Assembly: GCF_039535785.1 (NCBI RefSeq)
Contig: NZ_BAAAXV010000011.1
Location: 186,001-250,000, forward strand
Direction of reading: 5' to 3'
DNA from: Nonomuraea helvata
GTDB lineage: Bacteria > Actinomycetota > Actinomycetes > Streptosporangiales > Streptosporangiaceae
Length of the DNA stretch: 64,000 bases
The translations under genes and the position numbers were made by a program. This document shows, piece by piece, positions 35,870-44,698 of this stretch (positions are counted from its first letter, which is position 1; every line of letters starts with the position of its first letter). The notes beneath the pieces were generated by a model that saw only the letters and a program-made list of their open reading frames with translations, had not been told where the DNA came from and did not search any database.

Positions 35870-36613
35870 TCAGGTGACCTTGGACGTGATGGCCGTCCAC
35901 GTGTTGCAGAAACCCGTGGCGCCGCCGCGGTAGCCGCGGTCCTGCCAGAAGGCGAGGTTGCGCGGCTTGCCGTGGATCGCGCTCTCGTCCGCCCTGCGCA
36001 CGGCGTCGATCCAGTCGTCCCACTCGATCCCGGGGTTGATCGACTCGAGGGCGGAGCTGTAGAAGACGCCGGCGAAGCATTCGGCCTGCATCTCCAGCCG
36101 GTGGCTCAGCAGTGCCCGCGAGCTGTCCGAAGCGGGCCAGTACAGCGCGTTCTGCGCGTCCAGCACGCCGATGAGCTGCTGCACGTGGTGCCCCCACTCG
36201 TGGGCGACCGAGTGCGCGATGTTCATGCGGAACGGGTCGCGCAGGTCCTGCTTCATGATGCGGATGACGATCGTGCGCTGCCCCGGGCAGTACTGCGCCC
36301 CGTTGCTGGTGATCTTCCCGCAGACGGAGTCGCTCCCCGTCGTGATCGTGACCTCGGGCGAGGTGTACGTCAGGCCGGCGGCCGCGAACTGGGCGGCCCA
36401 GAAGCGGTCGGCGCATCCGGCCATCGCCCGGTGGAAGGACTTGAGCGAGGCGACGCTCCCCCCGCGGATCTGCGGGATCGCGCACTCCTGGGCGGCCACG
36501 TGACCGCCGGTCATCCCCGACAGGCCGGCCTGCGCGATGCTCGACGCCGCCCGGGCCGGCCCGGAGAAGAGAAGCAGACCCGCGACCATGCCCGCTAAGA
36601 GGGAAATGCGCAC
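35870..36613 (-). CDS. Secreted neutral zinc metallopeptidase paralogue 1
   Basis: The 247-residue protein has a signal peptide (ISLLAGMVAGLLLFSGPARA) and a Zn_peptidase (YpfJ-type) domain with the metal site HEWGHHVQ and a downstream ligand in LEMQAECFAG. Paired cysteines (VCGKI...YCPGQ) and a C-terminal FCNTW motif are shared with the next two genes. It is predicted to act outside the cell; the substrate is unknown. The start is GTG at 36613 with a weak ribosome site, and codon 6 is the rare TTA. Confidence 0.8.
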   Translation of the reverse strand: MRISLLAGMVAGLLLFSGPARAASSIAQAGLSGMTGGHVAAQECAIPQIRGGSVASLKSFHRAMAGCADRFWAAQFAAAGLTYTSPEVTITTGSDSVCGKITSNGAQYCPGQRTIVIRIMKQDLRDPFRMNIAHSVAHEWGHHVQQLIGVLDAQNALYWPASDSSRALLSHRLEMQAECFAGVFYSSALESINPGIEWDDWIDAVRRADESAIHGKPRNLAFWQDRGYRGGATGFCNTWTAITSKVT

Positions 36614-36649
36614 GATCGCGGATCTTAGATTACTTAGTGCTGGTTTGCG

Positions 36650-37462
36650 CTAGAGGACCTTGGTCTTCGGGGCGGTCCAGGTGTTGCAGGCGCTCGCCGA
36701 CTGGGCCTTGAAGCCGCGCTTGGCCCAGTAGGCGACGTTGGAGTCCTTGCCGTGGGTCTCGTCGGCGTTGCTCCGCACCTTGACGCCGATGGAGCTCAGG
36801 TCGAGCCAGTTGTGGGTGGAGCCGAGCAGGTCATTCCATTCGGCGCTGCTGCGGCCGAGCGAGCCCCAGACCCGGCCGACGAACGCCCCGCCCAGGCACT
36901 CCGCCTGCAGCTCGGAGCGGCGGCTCGCGTTGAGCGCGCGCGCCTCGGTGCTGCGGTAGAGGCTGTCCCTGGCCTCGCCTATGCCGGTGAGCTGCTGGAT
37001 GTGGTGTCCGTACTCGTGGGCCAGCACCGCCATCAGCGCCAGGTTCCTCGGCTCTTCGACGATCGCCGGGGTCAGCCAGAACGTGATGGACTTGTTCCTC
37101 CCGCAGTAGATCGCCTGCGCCTCTTCGGGGAACTTGCCGCACGCCGTCTTCGTGCCCGCTTTGGTGATCACCGTGAGCTTGGGGGCGCTGAAGCGGAAGC
37201 CCGCCTTCTTCACCACAGGCGCCCACGCCTGCTTCAGGCAGTCCATCACGGAGGCGAAGTAGACCTCCGCCTCCTCGACGGTCCCGTTGTTGACCTGCGG
37301 TTCGTCGCACGTCTGGGTGCCGAGTTTGCCCGCCTTGTACAGCGGGTTCTTCGTCAGGACCGGCTTGAAGGCGGGTGCGGGGGCGGTGGCCGCGTGGGCC
37401 GTGCCGGCGAAGAGCAGGCTCGCCACGGCGCCTGCCATGAGCGCCAATCGGGGGATACGCAT
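36650..37462 (-). CDS. Secreted neutral zinc metallopeptidase paralogue 2
   Basis: The 270-residue protein has a signal peptide ending TAHA, then the same fold as its neighbours. It has CGKFPEEAQAIYCGRNKSITFWL, the metal site HEYGHHIQQLTGI, ligand region SELQAECLGGAF and the C-terminal CNTWTAP motif. The first strand segment begins NPLYKAGKLGTQTCDEPQ, closely like NPLYRSGRLTDVNC in paralogue 3. The ATG at 37462 has AGGG 9 bases upstream; longer upstream frames lack support. It lies 36 bases before paralogue 1 on the same strand. Confidence 0.85.
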   Translation of the reverse strand: MRIPRLALMAGAVASLLFAGTAHAATAPAPAFKPVLTKNPLYKAGKLGTQTCDEPQVNNGTVEEAEVYFASVMDCLKQAWAPVVKKAGFRFSAPKLTVITKAGTKTACGKFPEEAQAIYCGRNKSITFWLTPAIVEEPRNLALMAVLAHEYGHHIQQLTGIGEARDSLYRSTEARALNASRRSELQAECLGGAFVGRVWGSLGRSSAEWNDLLGSTHNWLDLSSIGVKVRSNADETHGKDSNVAYWAKRGFKAQSASACNTWTAPKTKVL

Positions 37463-37505
37463 GAGAAGGCACCCTATTAAAGAGGGAGTTCCAGGTAAAG
37501 GAATA

Positions 37506-38393
37506 TTAAAGTGTATTTCTGGTGGAGGCGGACCAGGTGTTGCATGCACCCGGGGTTCCGCGGTTGAAACCGCGCGTCATCCACGCGGCCTGCGTCGGGC
37601 CCCTGCCGTGGTCGTTCTGCGGCCAGCCCTTGGCGCCGTTCTTCCTGAACCAGTCCACGGTGTACGCCCAGTCGGCGTCCGTGACCAGCTTCGTGCCCTT
37701 CATCGTGCTCATGAAGACCGAGGAGAGGCATTCGGCCTGCAGCTCCGAATTGCGGGAGAGCTGCAGCCGTTTTGCCTTTCCCGCCACGGTCCTGGCGGCC
37801 CAGTAGTAATTCCAGATGCCGGAGATCTGCTGGACGTGGTGTCCGTACTCGTGGGCGATCAGGCGGGTGATGCCCAGCGGGAACGGGTTCCGCAACTGGT
37901 CCTTGCTGATCATCAGGTACATCGTGCGGTCGGTGGAGCAGTAGACGCCGTCGGCGCCGGCGTTCCACGCGCCGCAGGGCGTCTTGACCTTGGTGGTGAT
38001 GATGCGCAGCCGCGGCTTGGTGAAGGGCAGGCCGGCCTTGCGGAACTGGGCGCCCCATGCCCGGTTGAGGCAGTTGGTCACGCGGGTCAGGAAGCGCCGG
38101 TACGCGGTCATGCTCCCGGCCGGCAGGTCGCCGGGCGCGCAGTTCACGTCGGTCAGACGGCCGCTCCTGTAGAGCGGGTTCGCCGTCGCCAGCGCCCTGC
38201 CGATCGCAGGGCCCTTCTTCGCCTGGCTGGAGATCTTGGCGGGAGGAGAGGCGAGCTGCTGGGCCTCGTTCTGCGGCTCCGTCGAGGTGGTGGCCACATC
38301 GGCCAGCACGAGCACCAAACCGGCGGCTGCCAGGGCAAGTGCCAGCATGGCGACCGCGAGTGCCGCGAGTTTGCTTTTGGGGACGGAGTTCAT
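37506..38393 (-). CDS. Membrane-anchored zinc metallopeptidase paralogue 3
   Basis: The 295-residue protein begins with a basic end and a long hydrophobic helix (LAALAVAMLALALAAAGLVLVLA) without a clear cleavage site, so it is probably tethered outside the cell. A Gln/Ser/Ala linker precedes the peptidase domain: NPLYRSGRLTDVNC, PCGAWNAGADGVYC, metal site HEYGHHVQQISGI, ligand region SELQAECLSSVF and C-terminal CNTWSA. It is the first of the three-gene reverse-strand run. Its start codon lies in a 9-bp inverted repeat (38391-38428). Confidence 0.85.
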   Translation of the reverse strand: MNSVPKSKLAALAVAMLALALAAAGLVLVLADVATTSTEPQNEAQQLASPPAKISSQAKKGPAIGRALATANPLYRSGRLTDVNCAPGDLPAGSMTAYRRFLTRVTNCLNRAWGAQFRKAGLPFTKPRLRIITTKVKTPCGAWNAGADGVYCSTDRTMYLMISKDQLRNPFPLGITRLIAHEYGHHVQQISGIWNYYWAARTVAGKAKRLQLSRNSELQAECLSSVFMSTMKGTKLVTDADWAYTVDWFRKNGAKGWPQNDHGRGPTQAAWMTRGFNRGTPGACNTWSASTRNTL

Positions 38394-38428
38394 ATGTCCC
38401 GAAAGACTAGGTCAAGATCGGACATATG
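38391..38428. promoter_or_regulatory. Inverted repeat over the start codon of peptidase 3
   Basis: CATATGTCC (38391-38399) and GGACATATG (38420-38428) form a perfect 9-bp inverted repeat with a 20-base spacer. The left arm contains the ATG (reverse strand) of the peptidase gene. It may be an operator shared with the divergent dxs gene or a hairpin that hides the start. Confidence 0.5.
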
Positions 38429-38438
38429 TGGGTGGGTT

Positions 38439-38454
38439 TGACTCGATGGAGTCA
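38439..38454. promoter_or_regulatory. Inverted repeat in the dxs upstream region
   Basis: TGACTC-GATG-GAGTCA is a perfect 6-bp dyad with a 4-base centre, 63 bases before the dxs start. TTGACT, overlapping its left arm (38438-38443), could be a -35 element. It is a candidate operator between peptidase 3 and dxs. Confidence 0.4.
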
Positions 38455-38516
38455 GTGAGGCGTCCGCGAACTAGACTCGGACCGTCGGCGCACAAGAGCA
38501 GAGGGGAGTCGGATCC

Positions 38517-40406
38517 GTGAGCGGGTTGCTGGGCTCGATGAAGGGACCGCACGACGTCAAACGGCTCGCTGTCGAGGAGTTGCCACAGCTCGCAGGGGAG
38601 ATCCGTGATCTGCTCGTCGACTCGTGCGCCAGGTTCGGCGGCCACCTGGGCCCCAACCTCGGGGTGGTCGAGCTGACCATCGCGGTGCACCGGGTCTTCG
38701 ACTCGCCGAACGACCCCGTTGTCTGGGACACCGGCCACCAGGCGTACGTGCACAAACTGCTGACCGGGCGGGCCGCGGGCTTCGAGGCGCTCAAGCAGGA
38801 GGGCGGCCTTTCCGGCTATCCGAGCCAGGCCGAGTCCGAGCACGACTTCGTCGAGAACTCCCACGCCTCGACCGCGCTCTCCTATGCCGACGGCCTGGCC
38901 AAGGCGTTCAAGCTGCGTGGCGAGCGCGACCGCACGGTCGTCGCGGTGATCGGCGACGGCGCGCTGACCGGCGGCATGGCCTGGGAGGCGCTCAACAACA
39001 TCGCCGCCGGCAAGGACCTGCCGGTCGTGATCGTGGTCAACGACAACGGCCGCTCCTACTCGCCCACGATCGGCGGCCTGGCCTCCCACCTGTCCTCCCT
39101 GCGGGTCAACCGCCGGTACGAGGACATGCTCGAGTACGTCAAGGAGAAGCTGGGGAACGTTCCCGTCCTCTACGACGCGCTCCACGGCTTCAAGAAGGGC
39201 GTCAAGGACGTCCTGGCGCCGCAGGTCATGTTCGAGGACCTCGGGCTCAAGTACGTCGGCCCCATCGACGGCCACGACGAGCAGGCCATGGAGACGGCGC
39301 TGCGCAAGGCCCGCGACTTCCGCGGGCCCGTGATCGTCCACGCGCTCACCCAGAAGGGCCGCGGCTACTCACCCGCCGAGAACCACGACGAGGACCAGTT
39401 CCACTCGCCCGGCGCCTTCGACCGGGCCACCGGCGCGGAGAAGCCCAAGGGCCGCATCTGGACCAACGTGTTCAGCGAGGAGCTCGTCCGGCTCGGCAAG
39501 GAGCGCGAGGACCTCGTCGCGATCACCGCGGCCATGCTCCACCCGACGGGCCTCAGCGCGTTCGCCGAGGCCTTCCCCGAACGCATCTACGACGTCGGCA
39601 TCGCCGAGCAGCACGCGCTGACCAGCGCCGCCGGGCTGGCCCTCGGCGGCATGCACCCCGTCGTGGCCGTCTACGCCACGTTCCTCAACCGCGCCTTCGA
39701 CCAGCTCCTCATGGACGTCGCCCTGCACCGGCTGCCCGTCACCGTGGTCCTCGACCGCGCGGGCGTCACGGGCGACGACGGCGCCAGCCACAACGGCATG
39801 TGGGACCTGTCGATCCTCCAGGTCGTCCCGGGGCTGCGCATCGCCGTGCCGCGCGACGGCGACCGGCTGACCGAGCTGCTGCGCGAGGCCGTGGAGGTCA
39901 CCGAGGGCCCGACCGTGCTGCGCTTCCCCAAGGGCCCGGTCGCCGAACCGGTCGAGGCGGTGGGCAAGCTGGGCGAGATGGACCTGCTGCGCGCCCCCGA
40001 AGGCGAGCCCGACGTGCTGCTGGTCGGCGTCGGCCCGATGGCGCAGGCCTGCATGGACGCCGCGGTCCTGCTCGACGCCCAGGGCATCTCGGCCACCGTG
40101 GTCGACCCCCGCTGGGTCAAGCCGCTCGACGAGGCGCTCGTGCTGGCGGCGAGCGCCCACAAGCTGGTGGCCGTCGTCGAGGACAACGGCCGCGTGGGCG
40201 CCGTGGGCGACGCCGTGGCCCGGCTGCTGCGCGACGCCGACGTGGACGTGCCGGTGCGTACGTACGGGATCCCGCAGGAGTTCCTCGACCACGCCAAGCG
40301 GGCCGTGATCCTCAGCCGGGTCGGCCTGACGGGGCAGGACCTCGCCCGCCAGATCACCGAGGCCGTCGCCAAGCGCACCGCCCACGAGGAGCCCGCCCGC
40401 CACTGA
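38517..40406 (+). CDS. dxs: 1-deoxy-D-xylulose-5-phosphate synthase
   Basis: The 629-residue enzyme is full-length. It condenses pyruvate and glyceraldehyde 3-phosphate, the first step of the MEP isoprenoid pathway, using thiamine diphosphate. Visible motifs are DTGHQAYVHKLLTGR, SEHDFVENSHASTALSYADG, the ThDP motif GDGALTGGMAWEALNN...NDNGRSYSPT, GVTGDDGASHNGMWD and the transketolase C-terminal domain. GTG at 38517 follows GGGGAG. The upstream region carries two dyads next to the divergent peptidase gene. Confidence 0.97.
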   Translation: MSGLLGSMKGPHDVKRLAVEELPQLAGEIRDLLVDSCARFGGHLGPNLGVVELTIAVHRVFDSPNDPVVWDTGHQAYVHKLLTGRAAGFEALKQEGGLSGYPSQAESEHDFVENSHASTALSYADGLAKAFKLRGERDRTVVAVIGDGALTGGMAWEALNNIAAGKDLPVVIVVNDNGRSYSPTIGGLASHLSSLRVNRRYEDMLEYVKEKLGNVPVLYDALHGFKKGVKDVLAPQVMFEDLGLKYVGPIDGHDEQAMETALRKARDFRGPVIVHALTQKGRGYSPAENHDEDQFHSPGAFDRATGAEKPKGRIWTNVFSEELVRLGKEREDLVAITAAMLHPTGLSAFAEAFPERIYDVGIAEQHALTSAAGLALGGMHPVVAVYATFLNRAFDQLLMDVALHRLPVTVVLDRAGVTGDDGASHNGMWDLSILQVVPGLRIAVPRDGDRLTELLREAVEVTEGPTVLRFPKGPVAEPVEAVGKLGEMDLLRAPEGEPDVLLVGVGPMAQACMDAAVLLDAQGISATVVDPRWVKPLDEALVLAASAHKLVAVVEDNGRVGAVGDAVARLLRDADVDVPVRTYGIPQEFLDHAKRAVILSRVGLTGQDLARQITEAVAKRTAHEEPARH

Positions 40407-40569
40407 CCACCGTGCGGCGCTCGGTGACCAGGCGCCGCGATCGGTGGTGCGCGGCGCGCCGGTCACCCGCCGGCTCGGCGATCGGGTGGGCGGACCTGTG
40501 ACGAGCGGAAAGCCGCCGCCTGCGCGTGATCAGGCATGATCGCGAAGGGTGGGGGAAGGATCACTAGTC

Positions 40570-42042
40570 GTGGAGATCTTTCGCACGAAGAGTGTCGAGC
40601 AGTCCATCCGCGACACCGAAGCTCCCGAGCACCAGCTGCGTAAGCGCCTGACCGCCACCGATCTGACCGTCTTCGGCATCGGGGTGATCGTCGGCACTGG
40701 GATCTTCGTGCTCACGGGACAGGTCGCCAAGACGATGGCGGGCCCGGCGGTGGCTGTCTCGTTCGTCGTGGCGGGCATCGTCTGCGGGCTCGCCGCCCTG
40801 TGCTACGCCGAGTTCGCCTCCACGATCCCGGTCGCCGGCTCGGCCTACACCTTCGCCTTCGCGACCCTCGGCGAGTTCCCGGCCTGGGTGATCGGCTGGG
40901 ACCTGACGCTGGAGCTCGCGCTGGCCGCGGCGGTGGTGGCGGTCGGCTGGTCGGGCTACTTCGCCTCGATGCTCTCCTCCATCGGCGTCCACCTGCCGAA
41001 CGCGATCGCGGGCGACAACCCCGTGGTGAACGTGCCCGCCATCGCCATCGTCCTCATCCTCACCCTGATCCTGGTCGTCGGGATCAAGGTGTCCTCGCGG
41101 GTCAACCTCATCCTCGTGGCCACCAAGATCGCGGTGGTGCTGCTGGTGATCGTGGCCGGGCTCTTCTTCGTCAAGGCCGCCAACTACACGCCGTTCATCC
41201 CGGAGCCGGTCCCCACGCCGCAGGTGGGCGGGCTGAAGGCGCCGCTGCTGCAGGTGCTGTTCGGCGTCACGCCCGTCGCGTTCGGCGTGCTCGGCATCTT
41301 CTCGGCCGCCGCGATCGTGTTCTTCGCGTTCATCGGCTTCGACATCGTGGCCACGGCCGCCGAGGAGACCATCAACCCGCAGCGCGACGTGCCGCGCGGC
41401 ATCATCGGTTCCCTGGCCATCTGCACGGCGCTCTACGTCGCCGTCTCGCTCGTCGTCGTCGGCATGCAGCGCTACGACCGGCTGAGCGTCTCGGCGCCGC
41501 TGTCCGACGTGTTCACCTCGGTCGGCTTCGCCTGGCTGGCCACGATCATCAGCATCGGAGCCCTCGCCGGCCTGACGACGGTGGTGCTGGTGCTGCTGCT
41601 CGGGCAGACCCGGGTGCTGTTCGCGATGTGCCGCGACGGGCTGCTGCCGCGCTCCCTGTCGAAGGTCGATCCCCGCTTCGGCACGCCGGCCCGGCTGACG
41701 ATCATCGTCGGGGTGGTGGCGATGGCGCTGGCCGGGTTCGTGTCGTTCGGCGAGCTGGCAGAGCTGGTCAACATCGGCACGCTCTTCGCGTTCGTGCTGG
41801 TCTCGATCGGCGTGGTCGTGCTCAGGCGCACGCGGCCCGACCTGCCGCGCGGTTTCCGCGCGCCGCTGGTGCCGGTGCTGCCGATCCTGTCGGTGCTGGC
41901 CTGCCTCTACCTCATGCTCAATCTGCCGGTGGAGACGTGGCTGAGGTTCCTGATCTGGATGGCCATCGGCGTCATCGTCTACTTCGTGTACGGCTACCGC
42001 CACAGCCGGACCGCGACCCCCTCGGTCAAGAGCGACGGCTGA
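40570..42042 (+). CDS. APC-family cationic amino-acid permease
   Basis: The roughly 490-residue protein has 12-14 membrane helices and the CAT-type start FRTKSVEQSIRDTEAPEHQLRKRLTATDLTVFGIGVIVGTGIFVLTG. FASTIPVAGSAYTFAFATLGEFPAWVIGWDLTLEL and the FFAFIGFDIVATAAEETINPQRDVPRGI segment are also typical. It probably imports arginine, lysine or related amino acids. GTG at 40570 is preferred because GGAAGGA lies upstream and family members start here; GTG at 40549 would add seven residues. It follows dxs as in Streptomyces. Confidence 0.9.
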   Translation: MEIFRTKSVEQSIRDTEAPEHQLRKRLTATDLTVFGIGVIVGTGIFVLTGQVAKTMAGPAVAVSFVVAGIVCGLAALCYAEFASTIPVAGSAYTFAFATLGEFPAWVIGWDLTLELALAAAVVAVGWSGYFASMLSSIGVHLPNAIAGDNPVVNVPAIAIVLILTLILVVGIKVSSRVNLILVATKIAVVLLVIVAGLFFVKAANYTPFIPEPVPTPQVGGLKAPLLQVLFGVTPVAFGVLGIFSAAAIVFFAFIGFDIVATAAEETINPQRDVPRGIIGSLAICTALYVAVSLVVVGMQRYDRLSVSAPLSDVFTSVGFAWLATIISIGALAGLTTVVLVLLLGQTRVLFAMCRDGLLPRSLSKVDPRFGTPARLTIIVGVVAMALAGFVSFGELAELVNIGTLFAFVLVSIGVVVLRRTRPDLPRGFRAPLVPVLPILSVLACLYLMLNLPVETWLRFLIWMAIGVIVYFVYGYRHSRTATPSVKSDG

Positions 42043-42064
42043 GGGGCGGGCGCGAACCCGCCCC
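42043..42064. terminator. Bidirectional terminator hairpin after the APC permease
   Basis: GGGGCGGG (42043-42050) pairs with CCCGCCCC (42057-42064) around CGCGAA, right after the permease stop and 12 bases before the end of the convergent inhibitor gene. Confidence 0.7.
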
Positions 42065-42075
42065 CCGGCGTCGTG

Positions 42076-42456
42076 TCAGAGGTCGAAGACCGCTCCTGTC
42101 GCGGCCTTCACCAGGCAGGCGTTGCCGAAGACCTTGCCCCAGCGCACCGGTTTGCCGTCCCATTGGCCCTTGGCCGCGACGGCGTGCGGCTCGGCCTCGC
42201 GGGTGCATACGGCGTCCGGCGAGACGTTGAGCTGCCCCGGGTCCCCGTTGACCTTCTCCAGCAGCTCACAGGCCGCCTGCGCGTCCGGGTGAGTGCCGCC
42301 GGCGGGCTCGCAGTGCAGCCGGACCTTCTTGGTCTCTCCGCCCTTCACCGCGACGACGAGCGTGAGGTGGTCCTTCGGCCGCGCGGCCACGGCAGGTGAC
42401 GAGGTGCCCAGCATGACGAGGCCGCAGAGCGCGAGGGCGCCTAGTGCTCGGATCAT
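42076..42456 (-). CDS. SSI-family secreted protease inhibitor, trypsin-type P1 Arg
   Basis: This 126-residue precursor has a signal peptide ending AVAA. The mature domain matches the Streptomyces subtilisin inhibitor family: LTLVVAVKGGETKKVRLHCEPAGGTHPDAQAACELL, then GKPVRWGKVFGNACLVKAATGAVFDL. Four conserved cysteines give two disulfides. The reactive loop, CPM-V in classical SSI, reads CTR-E here, so P1 is Arg86 and trypsin-like proteases are the likely target. The ATG at 42456 follows GGAG, which lies in the 3' arm of a stable leader hairpin. Confidence 0.93.
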   Translation of the reverse strand: MIRALGALALCGLVMLGTSSPAVAARPKDHLTLVVAVKGGETKKVRLHCEPAGGTHPDAQAACELLEKVNGDPGQLNVSPDAVCTREAEPHAVAAKGQWDGKPVRWGKVFGNACLVKAATGAVFDL

Positions 42457-42463
42457 GGTTACT

Positions 42464-42501
42464 CTCCGTTCGTAGGAACGTTACGCAACGCTACGACGGA
42501 G
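42464..42501 (-). promoter_or_regulatory. 5' leader hairpin of the SSI-type gene
   Basis: CTCCGTTCGTAG (42464-42475) pairs with CTACGACGGAG (42491-42501) with one bulge. Inside, CGTT and AACG pair around ACGC. On the reverse-strand mRNA the 3' arm includes GGAG of the ribosome binding site, 7 bases before the ATG. It may limit translation or stabilise the mRNA. Confidence 0.5.
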
Positions 42502-42547
42502 CCGGGTGAGGGTTAAGGAGGCCCGCCGGGCGAGCCCCCAAAAAGGA

Positions 42548-44698
42548 TCAGACAGGCACCGAGGCGATGCCCGGAGCGAGGAAGCGCGGCCGGGCGATGC
42601 CCGTCCTGTCCAGGTACGGGGTGATCCCGCCCAGATGGAACGGCCAGCCCGCCCCGAGGATCATGCACAGGTCGATGTCCTGCGGCGCGGCGACCACGCC
42701 CTCGTCCAGCATGATCCGGATCTCGGCGGCCAGGGCCGCCAGCACGCGGTCGCGTACCTGCTCGGCGGTGGACGGCGACGTGCCGCCGGAGAAGATCGCC
42801 ACCGCCTCCGGGTCGAGCGTGAAGTCGGGGCGGTACACGCCCGGCTTGCCCGCCGCGACCAGCTTGGCCATGTTCTCCGAGACGCCGAACCGGTCGGGGA
42901 AGGCCTCGTGCAGCGTCTCGGCCACGTGCAGCCCGACGGCCGGGCCGACCAGCTGCAGCAGCGCGAACGGTGTCATCGGCAGCCCGAGCCCGTCCAGCGC
43001 GTGCTCGGCCACCTCCAGCGGCGTGCCCTCGTCCACGGCCGACACGACCTCGCCCATGAAGCAGGTCAGCAGCCGGTTGACCACGAACGCGGGCGCGTCC
43101 TTGACCAGCACCGACGACTTCTTCAGCGACTTGCCCACCGCGAACGCCGTGGCCAGCGTGGCGTCGTCCGTCGCGGCGCCGCGGATGATCTCCAGCAGCG
43201 GCATGACGGCCACCGGGTTGAAGAAGTGGAACCCGACCAGCCGCTCAGGGTGCTCCAGATCGGCGCCCATCGCGGTCAGGGAGAGCGAGGAGGTGTTCGT
43301 GGCCAGCACGCACTCCGCCGAGACCACGGCCTCCACCTCGGCGAACACCTGCTTCTTGACCGCCAGGTCCTCGAACACGGCCTCGATCACGAAGTCGGCG
43401 TCGGCGAAGGCGTCCTTGGTCAGCGAGCCGGTCACCAGGGCCTTGAGCCGGTTGGCCTGGTCACTGGAGATACGGCCCTTGCCGAGGAGCTTGCCGACCT
43501 CGGCGTGCACGTACCCGACGCCCTTGTCGAGCCTGGCCTGGTCGAGGTCGGTCAGCACGACCGGCACCTCCAGGCGGCGTGCGAACAGCAGCGCCATCTG
43601 CGAGGCCATCAGCCCCGCGCCCACCACGCCGACCTTGGTGACCTTGCGGGCCAGCGACCGGTCGGGCGCGCCCGCGGGCCGCTTGGCGCGGCGCTGCACC
43701 AGGTCGAACGCGTAGAGCCCGGCCCGCAGCTCGTCACCCGTCAGCAGGTCGGCCAGCGCCTCGTCCTCGGCGGCGAAGCCCTCGTCACGGGAGGCCGTGC
43801 GGGCCTGGCCGATCAGGTCGAGCGCGCGGTAGGGGGCGGGGGAGGCGCCGCGCAGCTTCATGTCCACCAGGAAGCGCGCGTCGCCGACCGTCTTGTCCCA
43901 GTCCTCGTCGTCGTGGGCGGGCCGCTCCACGGCCACCTCGCCGTTGACCACGCGGGCGGCCCAGCGCAGCGACTCCTCCAGGAAGTCGGCGGGCTCGAAC
44001 ATCGCGTCCGCGACACCCAGCTCGTACGCCTCCTTGCCCTTGACCATGCGGTTCTGGGAGAGCGGGTTCTCGATGATCAGCTTGATCGCGTTCGCCGGGC
44101 CGATCAGGCGGGGGAGCAGCTGCGTGCCGCCCCAGCCGGGCACCAGGCCGAGGAAGCACTCCGGCAGCGCCACCGCGGGCACGCCGGAGGAGATCGTCCG
44201 GTATGTGCAGTGCAGCGCCACCTCGAGGCCGCCGCCCATCGCGGCGCCGTTCACGAACGCGAACGACGGGATCGGCAGCTCGCCCAGCCTGCGGAAGACG
44301 TAATGACCCAGCGCGCCGATGGCGAGGGCCTCCTCGCGCGTGGTCAGGGCGGCCGCGCCCTTGAGGTCGGCGCCGACGGCGAAGATGAACGGCTTGCCCG
44401 TCACGCCCACCGCGGCCAGGTCGGTGCGCTCGGCGATCTCCGACAGCGCGCCGTTGAGCGCGAACAGCCCGCGCGGGCCGAACGTGTTGGGCTTGGTGTG
44501 GTCGAAGCCGTTGTCCAGCGTGATCAGCGCCATCGTGCCCGCGCCGTAGGGCAGCTGCACGTCGCGCACCAGCGCCTTGGTGACGACTTCGTCGCCGCTG
44601 CGCTCGCTCAGCAGGCCCCGCCAGGTCTCGATGCTCCCAGGCCCGACTTCGTCGCTCCTGCGAGCAGAGTCGCTGTGCCTACTTGTTCGCTCGCTCAT
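42548..44698 (-). CDS. fadB: Fatty-acid oxidation multifunctional protein (enoyl-CoA hydratase / 3-hydroxyacyl-CoA dehydrogenase)
   Basis: The 716-residue fusion has an N-terminal crotonase domain (FAVGADLKG, oxyanion-hole AAMGGGLEVALHC, catalytic LPECFLGLVPGWGGTQ). The NAD-binding domain of 3-hydroxyacyl-CoA dehydrogenase follows from about residue 325 (VGVVGAGLMASQMALLFA, LATNTSSLSLTAM, VGFHFFNPVAVMPLLEII), with two C-terminal dimerisation domains. It carries out hydration and oxidation of 2-enoyl-CoA in beta-oxidation. The ATG at 44698 overlaps the fadA stop (ATGA), forming a two-gene operon. Confidence 0.95.
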   Translation of the reverse strand: MSERTSRHSDSARRSDEVGPGSIETWRGLLSERSGDEVVTKALVRDVQLPYGAGTMALITLDNGFDHTKPNTFGPRGLFALNGALSEIAERTDLAAVGVTGKPFIFAVGADLKGAAALTTREEALAIGALGHYVFRRLGELPIPSFAFVNGAAMGGGLEVALHCTYRTISSGVPAVALPECFLGLVPGWGGTQLLPRLIGPANAIKLIIENPLSQNRMVKGKEAYELGVADAMFEPADFLEESLRWAARVVNGEVAVERPAHDDEDWDKTVGDARFLVDMKLRGASPAPYRALDLIGQARTASRDEGFAAEDEALADLLTGDELRAGLYAFDLVQRRAKRPAGAPDRSLARKVTKVGVVGAGLMASQMALLFARRLEVPVVLTDLDQARLDKGVGYVHAEVGKLLGKGRISSDQANRLKALVTGSLTKDAFADADFVIEAVFEDLAVKKQVFAEVEAVVSAECVLATNTSSLSLTAMGADLEHPERLVGFHFFNPVAVMPLLEIIRGAATDDATLATAFAVGKSLKKSSVLVKDAPAFVVNRLLTCFMGEVVSAVDEGTPLEVAEHALDGLGLPMTPFALLQLVGPAVGLHVAETLHEAFPDRFGVSENMAKLVAAGKPGVYRPDFTLDPEAVAIFSGGTSPSTAEQVRDRVLAALAAEIRIMLDEGVVAAPQDIDLCMILGAGWPFHLGGITPYLDRTGIARPRFLAPGIASVPV

